DNA of 64,000 bases from Pegoplata infirma. Lineage: Eukaryota > Arthropoda > Insecta > Diptera > Anthomyiidae. Below are positions 10,401-22,093 of this stretch, piece by piece; the stretch's first letter is position 1; each line of letters opens with the position of its first letter. Location of the stretch: positions 20,792,642 to 20,856,641 of the forward strand of contig OY992537.1 in assembly GCA_963921195.1 (NCBI GenBank). The letters are read 5' to 3'. Made by a program: the position numbers and the translations under genes. Under the pieces are notes generated by a model, which did no database searches, was not told the DNA's origin, and saw nothing but the letters and a program-made list of their open reading frames with translations.

Positions 10401-11589
10401 CATCCTGGTTCGTTTTTTACTAGTTTCATATACTCCAGTCACTATAATCATCAGAAAAACTTTTAATGTCAAATTTATTCAGTTAATAGTCAATTTTATT
10501 CTATATGTGAAAATTATTAACAGATCGCAGCCGCCAGGGATTGAACCCATGATCTGTAATGTTTGTGCTATTAACTGCCTCTTAGATACGATCACTCTAG
10601 ATCGATACGCTAAGTTGGCTGTTAAGCAAGTATCAACTAAATCATGGTTTTTCAATTCTTGTGTGGTTGTTGCTGTTGTTTTTTCGTACAGAAGAAGGTG
10701 AAATTGCATTATGGTGAATAAATTCAATTTTTTAGTAATCATCATTCGTCCTCCTCTCCTTCATCAACTCTGATCTAAGTACTTATTTTGCAACCTTGCC
10801 AGACCATGGTCTATATTTTGTAGACACAAATGTTAGGTGTTGCCATTTTCCAAAGATACTATATTGCCACTTAGGCCGACTTAAAGTCGTTATTTTTCAA
10901 ATTTTTGTTTTTTCTGTAAAGACAGTTGAGCTCAGGCTCTAATTATAATTATGTATTACTAGCGTGCGCCTGTAAATACAGAAAAATTTCATAATGATAA
11001 TAAATGACCCATTTTTGGAACTTTTCGCTATGTAATCCAATTCACCTGACCATCCAATATAGCATACCAATTCTAACGTTACGATATGTCTTAATCCTTT
11101 ACAAAAACTGTGCTTATGATGATCACCACACTTACAATAAAATACCAAATACATTAGTTGATATAATAAATGCAAAGTCAACACTAAGAAGGTCTGGTGT
11201 TATTAAAAAAAAACAGTGATTTATTAATTTGAGCAAAAAAAAAAAAATTAAGTAAACAAAACTTTGAGTCTAAAATTTAATGAAAAATTTTTGTAAAAAT
11301 ATGAACAAATATGTATGAATGGAACAAAAAAATTTGTGAAAAATTAATTAATAAACAAATTTTAGTACAAAAGAAATTTTGGTAAAAAATAAAATTAAAA
11401 AAAAAAAATTGAAAACATTTTCATTTCAATTCGTTCCCAGTTTCATTCCATTTCGTTCCCTGTTTTATTACATTTGGTTCCCTGCTCCATTCAATTTCGT
11501 TCAATGTGGTGTTCATTCCTTTTCGAATAGTATCCGTTAAATAACAAAAGAGTTCCTAGGTATAAGATCATTAAATTAAAAAGAATCAT
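10401..11589. other. Mostly unrecognised non-coding DNA
   Basis: Apart from a tRNA-like remnant (listed separately), this has balanced short ORFs on both strands, a TC-rich patch near 10747-10766, and repeated ATTCCATTTCGTTCCCTG-like phrases at 11430-11540 that recur at 12735-12830 inside satellite block 3. No gene. Confidence 0.5.
10508..10605 (-). repeat. tRNA-derived (SINE-like) remnant
   Basis: On the minus strand, TCTAAGAGGCAGTTAATAGC is followed at tRNA-like spacing by CATGGGTTCAATCCCTGGC. GGTTCAATCCC fits the pol III B box (GWTCRANNC) and TAAGAGGCAGT is an A-box-like segment. The T stem is weak, so this is not a functional tRNA. Confidence 0.45.
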
Positions 11590-14147
11590 TTTGCCCCTTA
11601 TTTTGTTTCAGAAAATATAAAAAGTACACCTTTAACTCCTTTGGAATCAGAATTTAAAAAAAAATCTTGTGGGAATGTTTTTTTTTCGCTAGACGATCCT
11701 ACAATCCAAATTTTAAGTTTCCAGTACCATTATTTCAGATAATATGAAAAGTACCAAAGTGCTCGTTTTTACTCCCTTAGAATTGAAATTTCGAAAAAAG
11801 TACTTTTTACAGATTTTTTTCTGTTGTTGGATCCTACATTCCTAATTTAAGTTTTTATGACTTTTTTCTGGTGTAGGATCCTACATTCCTAATTTAAGTT
11901 TTTATGACCTCTATTTAAGAAAATGTAAACACTACCAAAAAGTAATTTTTTGTGGATTTTTTCCCGTTAGAGGATGCTACATTCCAAACTTCAAGTTAAT
12001 TGGCTCATTATTTAAGAATATATAATTCCCTTTCTTAATTAATTTCCTAGGAATTGGAATTTCAAAAAGTTATTCTTTTGGGAATATTTTATTTCGCTAG
12101 GCAATCTTACACTCCAAATTTTTTATCATTATTATTTCAGAAAATATAAAAGGTACCATAGTACTCGTTTTTATCCCCTTAGATCGGAATCGGAATTTCC
12201 AAAAAGTAAATTGTTCATAGTTTTTTCTGTTGTTGGATCCTACATTCCTAATTTTAACTTTTTATGACCTTTATTTAAGCATGGGATGCTTCATTCCAAA
12301 TTTCAAGCTAATAAAACCATTATTTAAGTATATTTAAAAAGTTTCAAAATACCTCTTTTACCCATTTTACCTCCATAGAATCATTATTTCATAAAACCCA
12401 GCCATCCACTATCTATATTCTGAGAGATGCAGCTACATTCCAAATTTCAAATCCCTAGCTTTATTGGTTTGTGGAACTATAAAAAGTACTAACGCACCTG
12501 TTTTTGCACATTTTACCTCCTTAGAATCAACATTACAAAACCCGAGCCTTAGTGTACCTATTTTCCGGGAGGTGCATCTACATATATTACAAATTTCAAG
12601 TCTATAGCTTCAGTGGTGTGGAAATATAAAAAGTACCAAAATACCATTTTTACCCCTATTCCCTAAAATCAACATTTCCAAAAACACAGCCTTAAAGGAT
12701 CTATATTTCGGGAGGCGCACCTACATTCTAAATTTCAATTCCCCATTTCGTTCCTTGTTTTTTTCCATTTGATTCCCTGTTCCATTCCGATTAGTCCTAT
12801 GTAGCTTTCATTCCGTTCCGAATATGCGCTTACATGCGCTAAAAACCCCTGCATTCCAAATTTAAAGTTTCCAGGACCATTATTTCAGGAATTATAATAA
12901 GTACCAAAATACATACATATTTTTAACCCCCTTAGAATCGGAATTTCGAAAAAGTTCTTTTTTAGAATTTTTCCCGTTGTTGGAACTAACATTTTATTAT
13001 TTTTTGTAGGACCTTAATTTCAAAAAATTTAGAAAGTATCAAAGTACATTTTTTTTAAAACTTTTAACCCTTACCCAGAAAGTACTTTTTTGGGAATGTT
13101 TTTATGTTAGAGGATCCTACATTCCAATTTTCAAATTAATAGGATTTTTTTCAGAAAAAATAAAAAGAACAAAAGTGCTCGCTTTTTACCCTTCTTAAAA
13201 TCGGTATTTCGAAAAAAAAACTTTTTCAGATTTTTTTTTCGTTGTTGGAAACAACATTGCAAATTTTAATTTTTTTGTAGGACTTCAATTTCAAAAAACA
13301 TAAAAAGTACCAAAGTACAATTTTTTACCCCTCTTTACCCTTAGGAATTCGAATTTCCAGAAAGTATTTTTTTGGGAATGTTTTTCCGCTAGAGGATCCT
13401 ACATTCCAATTTTCGAATTAATAGGACTTTTTTTTAGAAAAAATAAAAAGTACCAAAGTACTCCTTTTTTTACCCCCTTAGAATCGGAACTTCGAAAATG
13501 TACGTTTTCTGAATTTTTTCCGTTGTTAGAACCACCATTGCAAATTTTAATATTTTTGTAGGACCTTAATTTAAAAAATATAAAAAGTACCAAAGTACCA
13601 TTTTTAACATTTTAACCCTTAGGAATCCGAATTTCCAGAAAGTTCTTTTTTTGGGAATGTTTTTCCGTTAAAGGATCCTAAATTTCAAATTTGAAATTAA
13701 TAAGATTTTTTTTCAGAAAAAATAAAAAGTACCAAAGTACTCGTTTTTTTACCCCCCTTAGAATCGGAATTTCGAAAAAGTACGTTTTCAGAATTTTTTC
13801 CGTTGTTGAAACCACCATTGCAAATTTTAATATTTTTGTAGGACCTTAATATCAAAAAATGTAAAAAGTACCATTTTTTACCCCTTTTTAACCTTAGGAA
13901 TCCGAATTTCCAGAAAGTTCTTTTTTTGGGAATGTTTTTCCGTTAGAGGATCCTAAATTTCAAATTTCAAATTAATTGAATTTTTTCAGAAAAAATAAAA
14001 AGTACCAAAGTACTCGCTTTTTCACCTTTTTCAACCCTTTGCTTTTACCCCTTAAAATCAACATTTCCAAAAACCCAGCCTTAGCGGATATGTATTCCAG
14101 GAGGTGAAACTACAATCCAAATTTCAAGGCTCTAGCTTCAGTGGTTT
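11590..14147 (+). repeat. Satellite F, block 3
   Basis: The longest block. It mixes early 'CAGCCTTA/GGAGGTGCA' type units (12100-12730), like block 1, with later alternating TAGGAATCC and TTAGAATCGG units (12900-14040), like block 2. At 12735-12850 it is interrupted by ATTTCGTTCCTTGTTTT-like sequence. The presence of both unit styles suggests it is the most complete version of the array. Confidence 0.85.
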
Positions 14148-14226
14148 GGGCTGTGGGATGATGCGTGATTAGTATGTCAGTCAGTCAGTCATCAGTCAGT
14201 CACGCAACTACTTTATATATATAGAT
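14148..14226 (+). repeat. GTCA-rich terminus of satellite F block 3
   Basis: Near-identical to 8305-8377, with one extra GTCA unit, ending TTTATATATATAGAT. Confidence 0.75.
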
Positions 14227-14240
14227 AATTTTTTAATCAT

Positions 14241-14516
14241 GTTATATATGGTTTGAATTGAGAAAGGTGTGAAAGAAAAATTTATTTTTCTAAAAAACAA
14301 TTTCTATTTCACCAAAAATTTAGTTTTCTTTAAAAAATTTTTTTTTATCAAAAGTTTGCTTTCCATGAAAAAAAAAAAAACATTTTTTTACCAAAATTAC
14401 TTTTTCATCAACTCTTAACTTTTGACATAAAAATGTTCTATTTGTTTAACAAATGTACAAAAAACAAATGGGAGTGTTTCATTCTATGGTTTCGAATCTT
14501 TAGTACTCTCCAAAAC
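14241..14516 (+). repeat. Copy of the T-rich/mini-me B head junction
   Basis: Starts with the block shared with 10338-10400. It then repeats ACATAAAAATGTTCTATTTG and the B-like head AAATGGGAGTGTTTCATTCT ... TAGTACTCTCC, as at 9500-9600. Confidence 0.6.
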
Positions 14517-14519
14517 GTA

Positions 14520-14997
14520 CACTCAAAAAAAACCTTGTCAAATTACTAGAAAAAGTCTCGTAATCCCATTCTACCAATATTTGATAGTTTTCCTTGTTTT
14601 TTAAGAATTGTTTTTTTTTTTTTGTAATTTTGCAATTTTTCTTATAATTTTACGATTTAAAAAAAAAAAAATTAGTAAATTTACAAGAATTTCTTGTAAG
14701 TTTAATTGAAAATTTTGTAAATTACAATTTTATTGGTAAAAATCTTGTAAAATTTCAAAAAAGCTCGTTCCCGTAAAATATTAGGTAGAAAAAAATCTAG
14801 TAAATCGCGAAACCTCCTTGTAAGTTTTATTGCGTCAAAAAAATGGTAAATTTACAATTTTATTGGTAAAAATCTTGTAAAATTATAAAATTATTGGTAA
14901 AAAGCTTGTAAAATAACAAGGAATTCTTGTCAAATAGGAGGTAGCAAAAAATAAAAGTTACAAGTTTTTCTTGTCATTTTTCAAGGTTTTTATAGTG
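14520..14997. mobile_element. 478-bp TIR MITE flanked by TA
   Basis: Left end CACTCAAAAAAAACCTTGTC; the right end reversed reads CACTATAAAAACCTTGAAAA. TA dinucleotides at 14518-14519 and 14998-14999 fit a 2-bp target duplication of the Tc1/mariner type. The interior is made of GTAAAAATCTTGTAAAAT-like repeats and has no ORF. Confidence 0.75.
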
Positions 14998-14999
14998 TA

Positions 15000-15830
15000 T
15001 TCTATTTTAAACTTTGACAATTTAACTTTCGAATATATTTTCAAATGTATTTTACTTTCAAATGTAATTTGACTTCCAAATGTAATAATTGCACACTAAG
15101 TTATAGATAATGGGTTTCTGATCGAATGTCTTTACAGTTAACATATCTTGCTAAAAAATGATTTCCTTAATTTTTCGGAAACATCGATTCAAAAAAGAGC
15201 TTTAAAGTTCAAAATCCGGTTCAAAATTTCATACAAGCGGTTATATTTAAATTCAAAATAAGATATTAAACAAATTTCTAAAACTAAATTTTCCCAGAAA
15301 ATTTATTTTTACGTCCCATTGTGCATTGTTCTAATTTTCTACAAACTAAAAATTAAAATATTCACACTCAATTTTCTTTTATAATCAAAGTAGATAATAA
15401 TGTTCAACATAATAACATATAAAAAAAAAAAACTTTTTAATGTATTTTATAAGTGTGAAAACTGTGTTGAATATGTGTTATTATCTTTAAAAGCCTTACA
15501 GATATTTTCATATGTCTTATTATTATTTTTTTTTTTTTAATTTTCTAAAATGTCTAATACATGTATTGTTCTGAAAAAAAACATATCAACTTAATGGTTT
15601 TTTGTATTGTTTTAATAATAAAAAAAAAATATGGAAACATTTAACACTCCCCCTTTTTGTAAACAAAAAAAAAATATAATAAGTAGTGTTTCCTTAACCA
15701 AATATTTATAAAAATAAAAGGCTTTGCGAAAAAAAATTCATTAAAAATGCTGTAAAAAAAATTATACAATTTACACAGTAGTAATTTACTTTTTCTACTG
15801 TATAATTTTTTGCAAACGATTTTTTTTTTA
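15000..15830. other. A+T-rich DNA, no gene seen
   Basis: Contains three direct TTTCAAATGTAATTT-like phrases near 15030-15085. No transposon ends or plausible ORF. Confidence 0.55.
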
Positions 15831-16009
15831 TTTTTATACCCTCCACTCTAGTGATAGAGGGTATATATAAGTTTGTCATTCCGTTTGTAACACCTCGAAA
15901 TATTGGTCTAGGACCCCATAAAGTATATATATTCATGATCCTCGATCGATTTTAAGACGATCTAGCGATGTCCGTCCGTCCGTCCGTCCGTCCGTCCGTC
16001 CGTCTGTCC

Positions 16010-16043
<34 letters not shown>

Positions 16044-16917
16044 TGAAAACACGCTAACTTTTGAAAGACTTTACGGAGGCTCCTGAAGTTTGGCATATAT
16101 GTTGGGCATTTACCTGGTCAGGTTGGTATTGCAATCCAGCGAAATCGGTACAGTGGTTCAAAAGTTATGAGCAAAACACTGAATTTAGGCAAGGGTTTTT
16201 CGTGAATTTATGAGATAAAAAGCACTATAACTTTCGAAAATCAATTCTGAGGATGCTGAAGCTTGGCATATATATTTTTCGTTCCTCCAGCCTAGTTCGT
16301 GTTGAATTTCACCCAAATCGGTCCAGTGGTTCAAAAGTTATTAGCAAAACCGTGAATATCAGATTAGCTTCACCTTAAATTCACGTGGTGAAAACCCGTT
16401 AAACCTGTTTACAACCATTGGTAAGTCACAAAAATATTTTAAAACGTATTTTTGTCACACAAAAATATTTTTATACCAAAACCAAAAAAAAATACACTCG
16501 AAAAAAATGTTACACTCAAAAAAAATTTTACACTCAAAAAAAAAATTGGTAAATTTTTTTTTTTAATGTAAAATTCAAAAAAAAAATTTACACTCAAAAA
16601 AAAATTTGCACTCAAAAAAAAATTATTTTTTTCAAAAATTACTAAAAAAAAATTTTACACTCAAAAAAAAATTAGTAATTTTTTTTTTTGAATGTAAAAT
16701 TCGAAAAAAATTTTACACTAAAAAAAAATTTACACTCAAAAAAAAATATTTTTTTTTTTTTTTTAAATTACTAAAAAAAAAAAATTTTACACAAAATAAA
16801 ATATTTCTAATCATAACTGTTATTTTTTCACGTTAGAAAATTTACTATCACTTAAAATGGGCATAGTGGAGGGTATTCATAGATTCGGCCAAGTCGAATT
16901 TAACTTTTCTACTTGTT
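15831..16917 (+). mobile_element. mini-me/DINE-1-like element, subfamily A, complete reference copy
   Basis: Order: 5' dyad CCCTCCACTCTAGTGATAGA/GGGTATATATAA, conserved core TCATTCCGTTTGTAACACCT, GACCCCATAAAGTATATATA, then (GTCC)n(GTCT)n at 15970-16042. Two internal blocks of ATCGGTCCAGTGGTTCAAAA follow, then A-rich 'CACTCAAAAAA' repeats, and the tail GATTCGGCCAAGTCGAATTT AACTTTTCTACTTGT. It lies between T runs, as expected for Helentron-type insertion between two T residues. No protein. It is the best yardstick for the truncated copies. Confidence 0.9.
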
Positions 16918-17094
16918 TTTTAATAAAACAGTGGTTAAATAAAGCAAAAAATTGGGTTCACTAATTTATCAGATATTATGAAAACTGCAATTATGACAAT
17001 ATTTAAGATCAATCTTAAATTAGATATTTTTTAATTTTTTTTCTTTTGAAGAAATAACACTAGACTACAAATTATAAAAAAAAATTGCGATCCA

Positions 17095-18470
17095 CGACAT
17101 TTTGTATTTATAACTATGTCAAATGTTACGCTGAATCCGAAAAAGTGGTTTTACTTAAATAAAAATATCACCGGACGAAATCGGAAAAAAAATATCTCTA
17201 TTGAATGTTTAAGAAAGAAAAAAAGAATTCTAAAATTCATTTCTCTCTTCATAGCTCAAGTCTGATCTATTACAAAGAAAAAAGAGGCTTTTATAAAACT
17301 GATTTTTTTTTTCTTTTTTGTTCAAATGCATGTAACTTCTAGAATTTTTGACAGATTTCTTTAAAAACCTTTTATTTTTTTGTAATAAATTAAACTTGAA
17401 CTTAATATGCAGAAATAAAATTTTAAAAAAGTTTAACTTTGTGAAATTTACAATAGAATTTTCTTTTTTTCTTAATTTCGTTTAAATTGAATTAAAATAA
17501 ATTCTAAGTCAATAGTCAGATCGAAAAATTTATTATAGAGAATTGATAGAGTATTAAATTTGCTTTAATAGAAAAATAGAAAAAAAAATCAAATCCTCTG
17601 ATTTTATCCGCAGATATTATTATTTATTTAAAAACACTTTTTTAAATTTGGAATATCTTTAAAACTTTTCTACTTTTGAACTTTTTAGCTTCATTTTCGG
17701 ATTCAGCGTACGATTTTATACGGAAAATAAATTTCAAATATGGTGAATCAATCAATTTTTCTAAATGTGAAAATCAAAAATGTATAAAACTGAAGTTTTG
17801 CGTTTTTACTCAAATGCATATAAATTTCACAATTTTCAACAGATTTTCTAAAAAAACACTGTTATTTTTTTCGTAACAAATAAAACTTTAACTGTAAATA
17901 GAGAAATGGATTTTATAGTTTTTTTCTTCCTTTCTTCTTTTAAGACGATAGTCAGATTGAAAAATGTTAAAGGTAAAATTTATACACACAGAAAACAAAT
18001 TTGCTAATTTCCAACTGAAATTCAGTTGTTACAACAAAAAATCTGTGGATGCATTTGAATTAAGGTTGAATCAACTAAATATCGGTAGTTACAACAAAAT
18101 TTTGTTATTACAACTGTCTTTTAATTGAAGCAACTATAAAATTCGTTAGCCACATCAAAATGTAGTAGCAGCAACCGAATTTTGAGTTAATACAACTGAA
18201 TAATTCAGTTGGAAATTCATTTTTCTCCGTGTAACGCATTTCATTACATTTAATATAAAACTTGAAAATTTGGCAATATCGCGAAAACTGCTATACTTTT
18301 GAAACTTTGGATTTCATTTTCGGACCCATCGCAAGATTTTACATGGAAAATAAATGAAAAATGTTGCGCATCAAAATCTTTGTAATCTAGTGTTACAGCG
18401 GCGGGTACAGCTTTTAAGTTTGGGGGGAAAATATTTTTTTCTTCGAAAAAAAAGTAATGAGAAAACTATA
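17095..18470 (+). repeat. Three diverged, long tandem repeat units (~450-600 bp)
   Basis: Blocks recur in the same order. TCATTTTCGGATTCAGCGTA/CGATTTTATACGGAAAATAA at 17690-17735 matches TCATTTTCGGACCCATCGCA/AGATTTTACATGGAAAATAA at 18312-18356. CAAATGCATGTAACTTCTAG and TTTTTGTAATAAAT at 17320-17390 match CAAATGCATATAAATTTCAC and TTTTCGTAACAAAT at 17812-17880. The units are decayed and non-coding. A MITE (17984-18232) sits between units 2 and 3. Confidence 0.6.
17984..18232. mobile_element. 249-bp MITE with ACACRSAGAAAA termini
   Basis: The left end ACACACAGAAAACAAATTTG and the reversed right end ACACGGAGAAAAATGAATTT both continue into CCAACTGAA...TTCAGTTG. The interior is a set of GTTACAACAAAA and AACTGAAT phrases. 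No ORF. A second, partial copy is at 1-92. Confidence 0.8.
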
Positions 18471-18670
18471 AAATTATGAAATTTAGTTTTGCCGAAAAAC
18501 TGCAGCCGATTTTTAAATCAAAAATGAGAACCCTTCTTAAAAGGAGCTTTGTTTTTCATTATCATATTTCCGTTCAGATAAATGTTTTTTTAAATTGGTT
18601 TTACAAGAAAATTTACATTTTTGTATACATAGAAAAAGTCTATGATTTTAAAACAATTGTCGTATAAAAA

Positions 18671-19830
18671 AGAATTTTTCAAAAGAAGAAATTTTTCTTA
18701 CATAGAAAATATCAGATTCTGAGCCAATTTGTTTAAAGAAATGTTTTTGTATGGAAAAAATGTCTCAGAATCTGCCAGAATCTGAGCCATTTATTTAACA
18801 AAAAATGTCTCAGAATCTGAGACATTTTTCTTCAAAAAAAATTTCGACTTCTCTAAGAACATTTTTCCACAGAAAAATTCTCCGACTTTAAACCTTTTTC
18901 TATAGAAAAATGTTTATACTCTGAGGTATTATTGAGATATTTTTCCTATAGAAAAGGTCTCAGATTTTTTAATTTGTTTCGTATAGAAACAGTATTAGAC
19001 TCTGACAACTTTTTTCAACAGAAAAGCCTCAGATTCTGAGACCTTTTTCCTATAATAAAAATCTCAGACTCTGAGACTTTTTTCTAAAGAAAAATTTTTG
19101 AGGATCTGAGACCCTTTCTAAAGAAAGTCTCAAATTTCGAAACGATTTCCTCATAAAAAAGTCTAAGGTTCTGAGACCATTTTTTTTTTTTATATAAAAA
19201 AGGCTAAGATTCTGGTACTTTTTCCAAAAGAAAAAGTCTTATTTCTGAGACCAGTTTCCTATACAAAAAGTCTCAGATTCTTAGAGTTTCTTCTAATAGA
19301 AAAAGTTTTCATTTCTGAGACTATTTTTCAACAGAAAAAGTATCGGATTTTGAGACCATTTTTCTTTCGAAAAAGACTTGAGAAATTTTTCCATTAAAAT
19401 AAGTCTCAAATTCAGAGATTCTGAGACGTTTTTCCTATAGAAAAAGTCCCAGGGGCCTTTTTGTTATAGATATGGTTTTAGATTCAGAGACATTTTTCCT
19501 GTATATAAGTTCCAAACTCAGAGGCTTTGTTTTACAGAAAAAATCTAAGATTTTTTCCCATTTTTTCTATAGAAAAAGAGTCTCAGATTCGGAGACATTT
19601 TTCCTATGGAAAAGACCTCAGATTCTGATACATTTTTCCTATAGAAAAAGTCTCAGATTCTAGGACATTTTTTAAATAGAAAAAGTCCCAATTTCTGGGA
19701 CATTTTTCCTATAGAAAAGTTTTAAAATTGTGAGACATTTTCTTATAGAAAAAGCCTAAAATTCTGAGGGAAAGTCTTAGATTCTGAGACATTTTTGCTT
19801 TAGAAAAAGTCTCTAATTATTTTCCTTTAG
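18671..19830 (+). repeat. ~35-bp minisatellite of two palindromes
   Basis: About thirty degenerate units of CATTTTTCCTATAGAAAAAG followed by TCTCAGATTCTGAGA. Each unit joins two self-complementary motifs, TTTTTCTATAGAAAAA and TCTCAGATTCTGAGA. Decayed stretches of the same unit occur at about 20130-20320, 39180-39400, 42780-42900, 43570-43780, 46920-47110 and 61940-62290, so it was once far more widespread or is mobile. Confidence 0.85.
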
Positions 19831-20519
19831 AAAATTTTATAAAAAAATCAATTCTTTCTTCTTTTTTTCTTTCTTCTTTCTCTTCCTCTCTTTTCTTTTT
19901 TTTTTTTTTCTTTTTTAAATTTGTTCCCACCCCTTGTACCCGCGCATGGATGTTATTTAAAACATTTTTTCCAAAGAAAAATTTTTCGATATGGGACATT
20001 CTGAAAAAATTTTCCAAAATAGTTTTGCTGACATTTAAAAATCAAGGTTTATATTACTTTATAATTCAATAACCACATATTCTAAGCCACTTTTTATACC
20101 AAAATTATCACGTTTATAACAATTTTTCCTAGATTAACTTATAAATTTTTATAGAAAATTTTCAGATTAAGCCACATTTTTCCTTTAAAATTTTTGCCTA
20201 TAAAAATTTTCAGTTTTTTTTTAAGAAAAATTTTGGGATTTCAAGATTGTTTCGTCTGAAAAATTTTAAAATTTTTTTTATAAACAATTTTGAGATTTTA
20301 AAGCGTTAATATCCCCTTTCCACCTAGTGCCCGCGAATCTTCTAACTATATTCTAAAAGTTGGTCTTTAAAATTGTTACTTATCGTTTTTTTCTTCTCAT
20401 AATTGTATCCAAAATAACCCACTGTTAACACCTACAACCACTACTCGAAAATGTATCCAATTTTTTTTTACAAATTTCATGCAAATTTTCATTTCGCATA
20501 CTATTTAATGAATTTTTTT
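19831..20519. other. Pyrimidine tract and decayed minisatellite
   Basis: A CT-rich strand-asymmetric tract spans about 19850-19920. Degraded 35-bp units are recognisable to about 20320. A TACCCGCGCATGGA and TGCCCGCGAATC phrase pair is the only G+C-rich material. No gene. Confidence 0.55.
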
Positions 20520-21357
20520 ATACCCTCCACTCTAGTGATAGAGAGTAAATATAAGTTTTTCATTCCGTTTGTAACACCTCAAAATATTGGTCTTGGACTC
20601 GATAAAAAATATATATTCATGATCCTCTATCGCTTTTAAGACGATCTAGTCTGCCCGTCTGTCTGTCTGTCCGTCTAACTTTCTGTTGAAAACACGCTAA
20701 CTTTTGAAAGACTTTATTGAGGCTTCTGGCACATACATATGTGGTTATTTGACTGGTCAGGTTGGTATTGCAGTTCAGCAAAATCGGTTCAGTGGTTCAA
20801 AAGTTATAAGCAAAATAGTGAATTTCGGCAAGGGTTTTTATCGAATTTACGAGATAAAAAAACTCTTTTACTTTAGAAAAACAATTTTAAAGCTGCTGAC
20901 GCTTAGCATATATATTTGTCGCTTCCCTTGTCTAGTTGGTATAGAATTTCAGCTAAATCGGTTTAGTGGGCTTAAAGTTATTAGCAAAACCGTGAATTTT
21001 AATTGGGTTTTACCTTAAATTCATGTGTTTAAAACCCGTTAAACAAGTTTTAAAAACAACGTTTTAAAGTTACAAAAATATTTTACAACGTATTTTTGTC
21101 ACTCAAAAATATTTTTACATTAAAATTAAAAAAATTTGACTCAAAAAAAATTTGTAAATAAAAAAAAATTTTTAATAAAAAAAAATTTAGTAATTTTTTT
21201 TTTACAAAAATTACTAAAAAAAGTTTTTACTCAAAATAATATATTTCTAATCAAAATTGTTAATTTTTCACAAATTAAAAAAAAATTATCACTAAAAAGG
21301 TACATTATGGAGAGTATTCATAGATTCGGCCAAGTTGAATTTAACTTTTCTACTTGT
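20520..21357 (+). mobile_element. mini-me subfamily A copy
   Basis: Carries the CCCTCCACTCTAGTGATAGA core, a short GTCTGCCCGTCTGTCTGTC tract at 20650-20680, two 'CAAAAGTTAT' blocks, shortened A-rich repeats and the tail CAAGTTGAATTTAACTTTTC TACTTGT. It is shorter than 15831-16917 mainly through loss of A-rich repeats. Confidence 0.88.
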
Positions 21358-22089
21358 TATATAAATTTTATAATCTTTTACCCGTTTGTTTTATTTTTTT
21401 TTTTTCTTCCCAGTTATTATTTACTTCCATTGTTTGCTTTTTACGACTATATGTTTATATAAACTTGTATGCTAGATTTTATTTTATTTTTTTTTTTTTT
21501 TTTTTTGAAATGTTGTCTAAACTCCTCATAAACCTACAAATTACTATTCTCTCAAAAATGGTTTGCGAAAAAATAAACACATAAAAAAACAAATACATAT
21601 AAGAACTAAATCGTCCTTTTGTATACATATGAGTGCAATAAAGTTGTAAAAACAAATAACAGTTTGGCAGTTTGATAATAAAAAAAAAGTGCTACAAAAT
21701 ATAAAAAAAACGTTAAATATGTATTTTGTGTAAGGGAAACAATTTTAGCATTTTTTTTTAAGCAAAACAGGGGGAGTGAAGGAAAGAAATATGAAATTGT
21801 TACTATTAAATTTCATAATTTTTTATATAAATGCAAATATTTTTTTACGATTTTATAATAATACAGAGCTTTATTAAAAACAGTAAATTCCATTTTTATA
21901 TAAATGCTAACATGGCGTATGAATAATATTTTTGTTCAAGAATAATATTTTGATAATCATACGCAACGAATATTGAAGTCATATAGGGCGGATTACTCAA
22001 TGTCAAGTTAGCTGCTAACTGCCGATTTAACGGAGCCTTATGTCAAAATTTGTGTGAAAAAGTTAAAAGATATGCCTGAAACTTAAAAT
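21358..22089. other. No gene seen
   Basis: A+T-rich with a T-run at 21484-21505. At 21953-21966 AATCATACGCAACG is the conserved centre of dispersed repeat G (see 43105-43215). Nothing coding. Confidence 0.5.
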
Positions 22090-22093
22090 ATAT

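Noticed and set aside
10508..10605. Functional tRNA gene
   Set aside because: Only A/B-box-like segments are present; acceptor and T stems do not pair well. The same holds for 27149-27216, 42365-42432 and 45082-45150.
20704..21018. 104-codon frame in a mini-me copy
   Set aside because: It follows the conserved non-coding body of subfamily A (translated 'QNRFSGSKVI' phrases recur in other copies in different frames), and is not preserved in the other copies.
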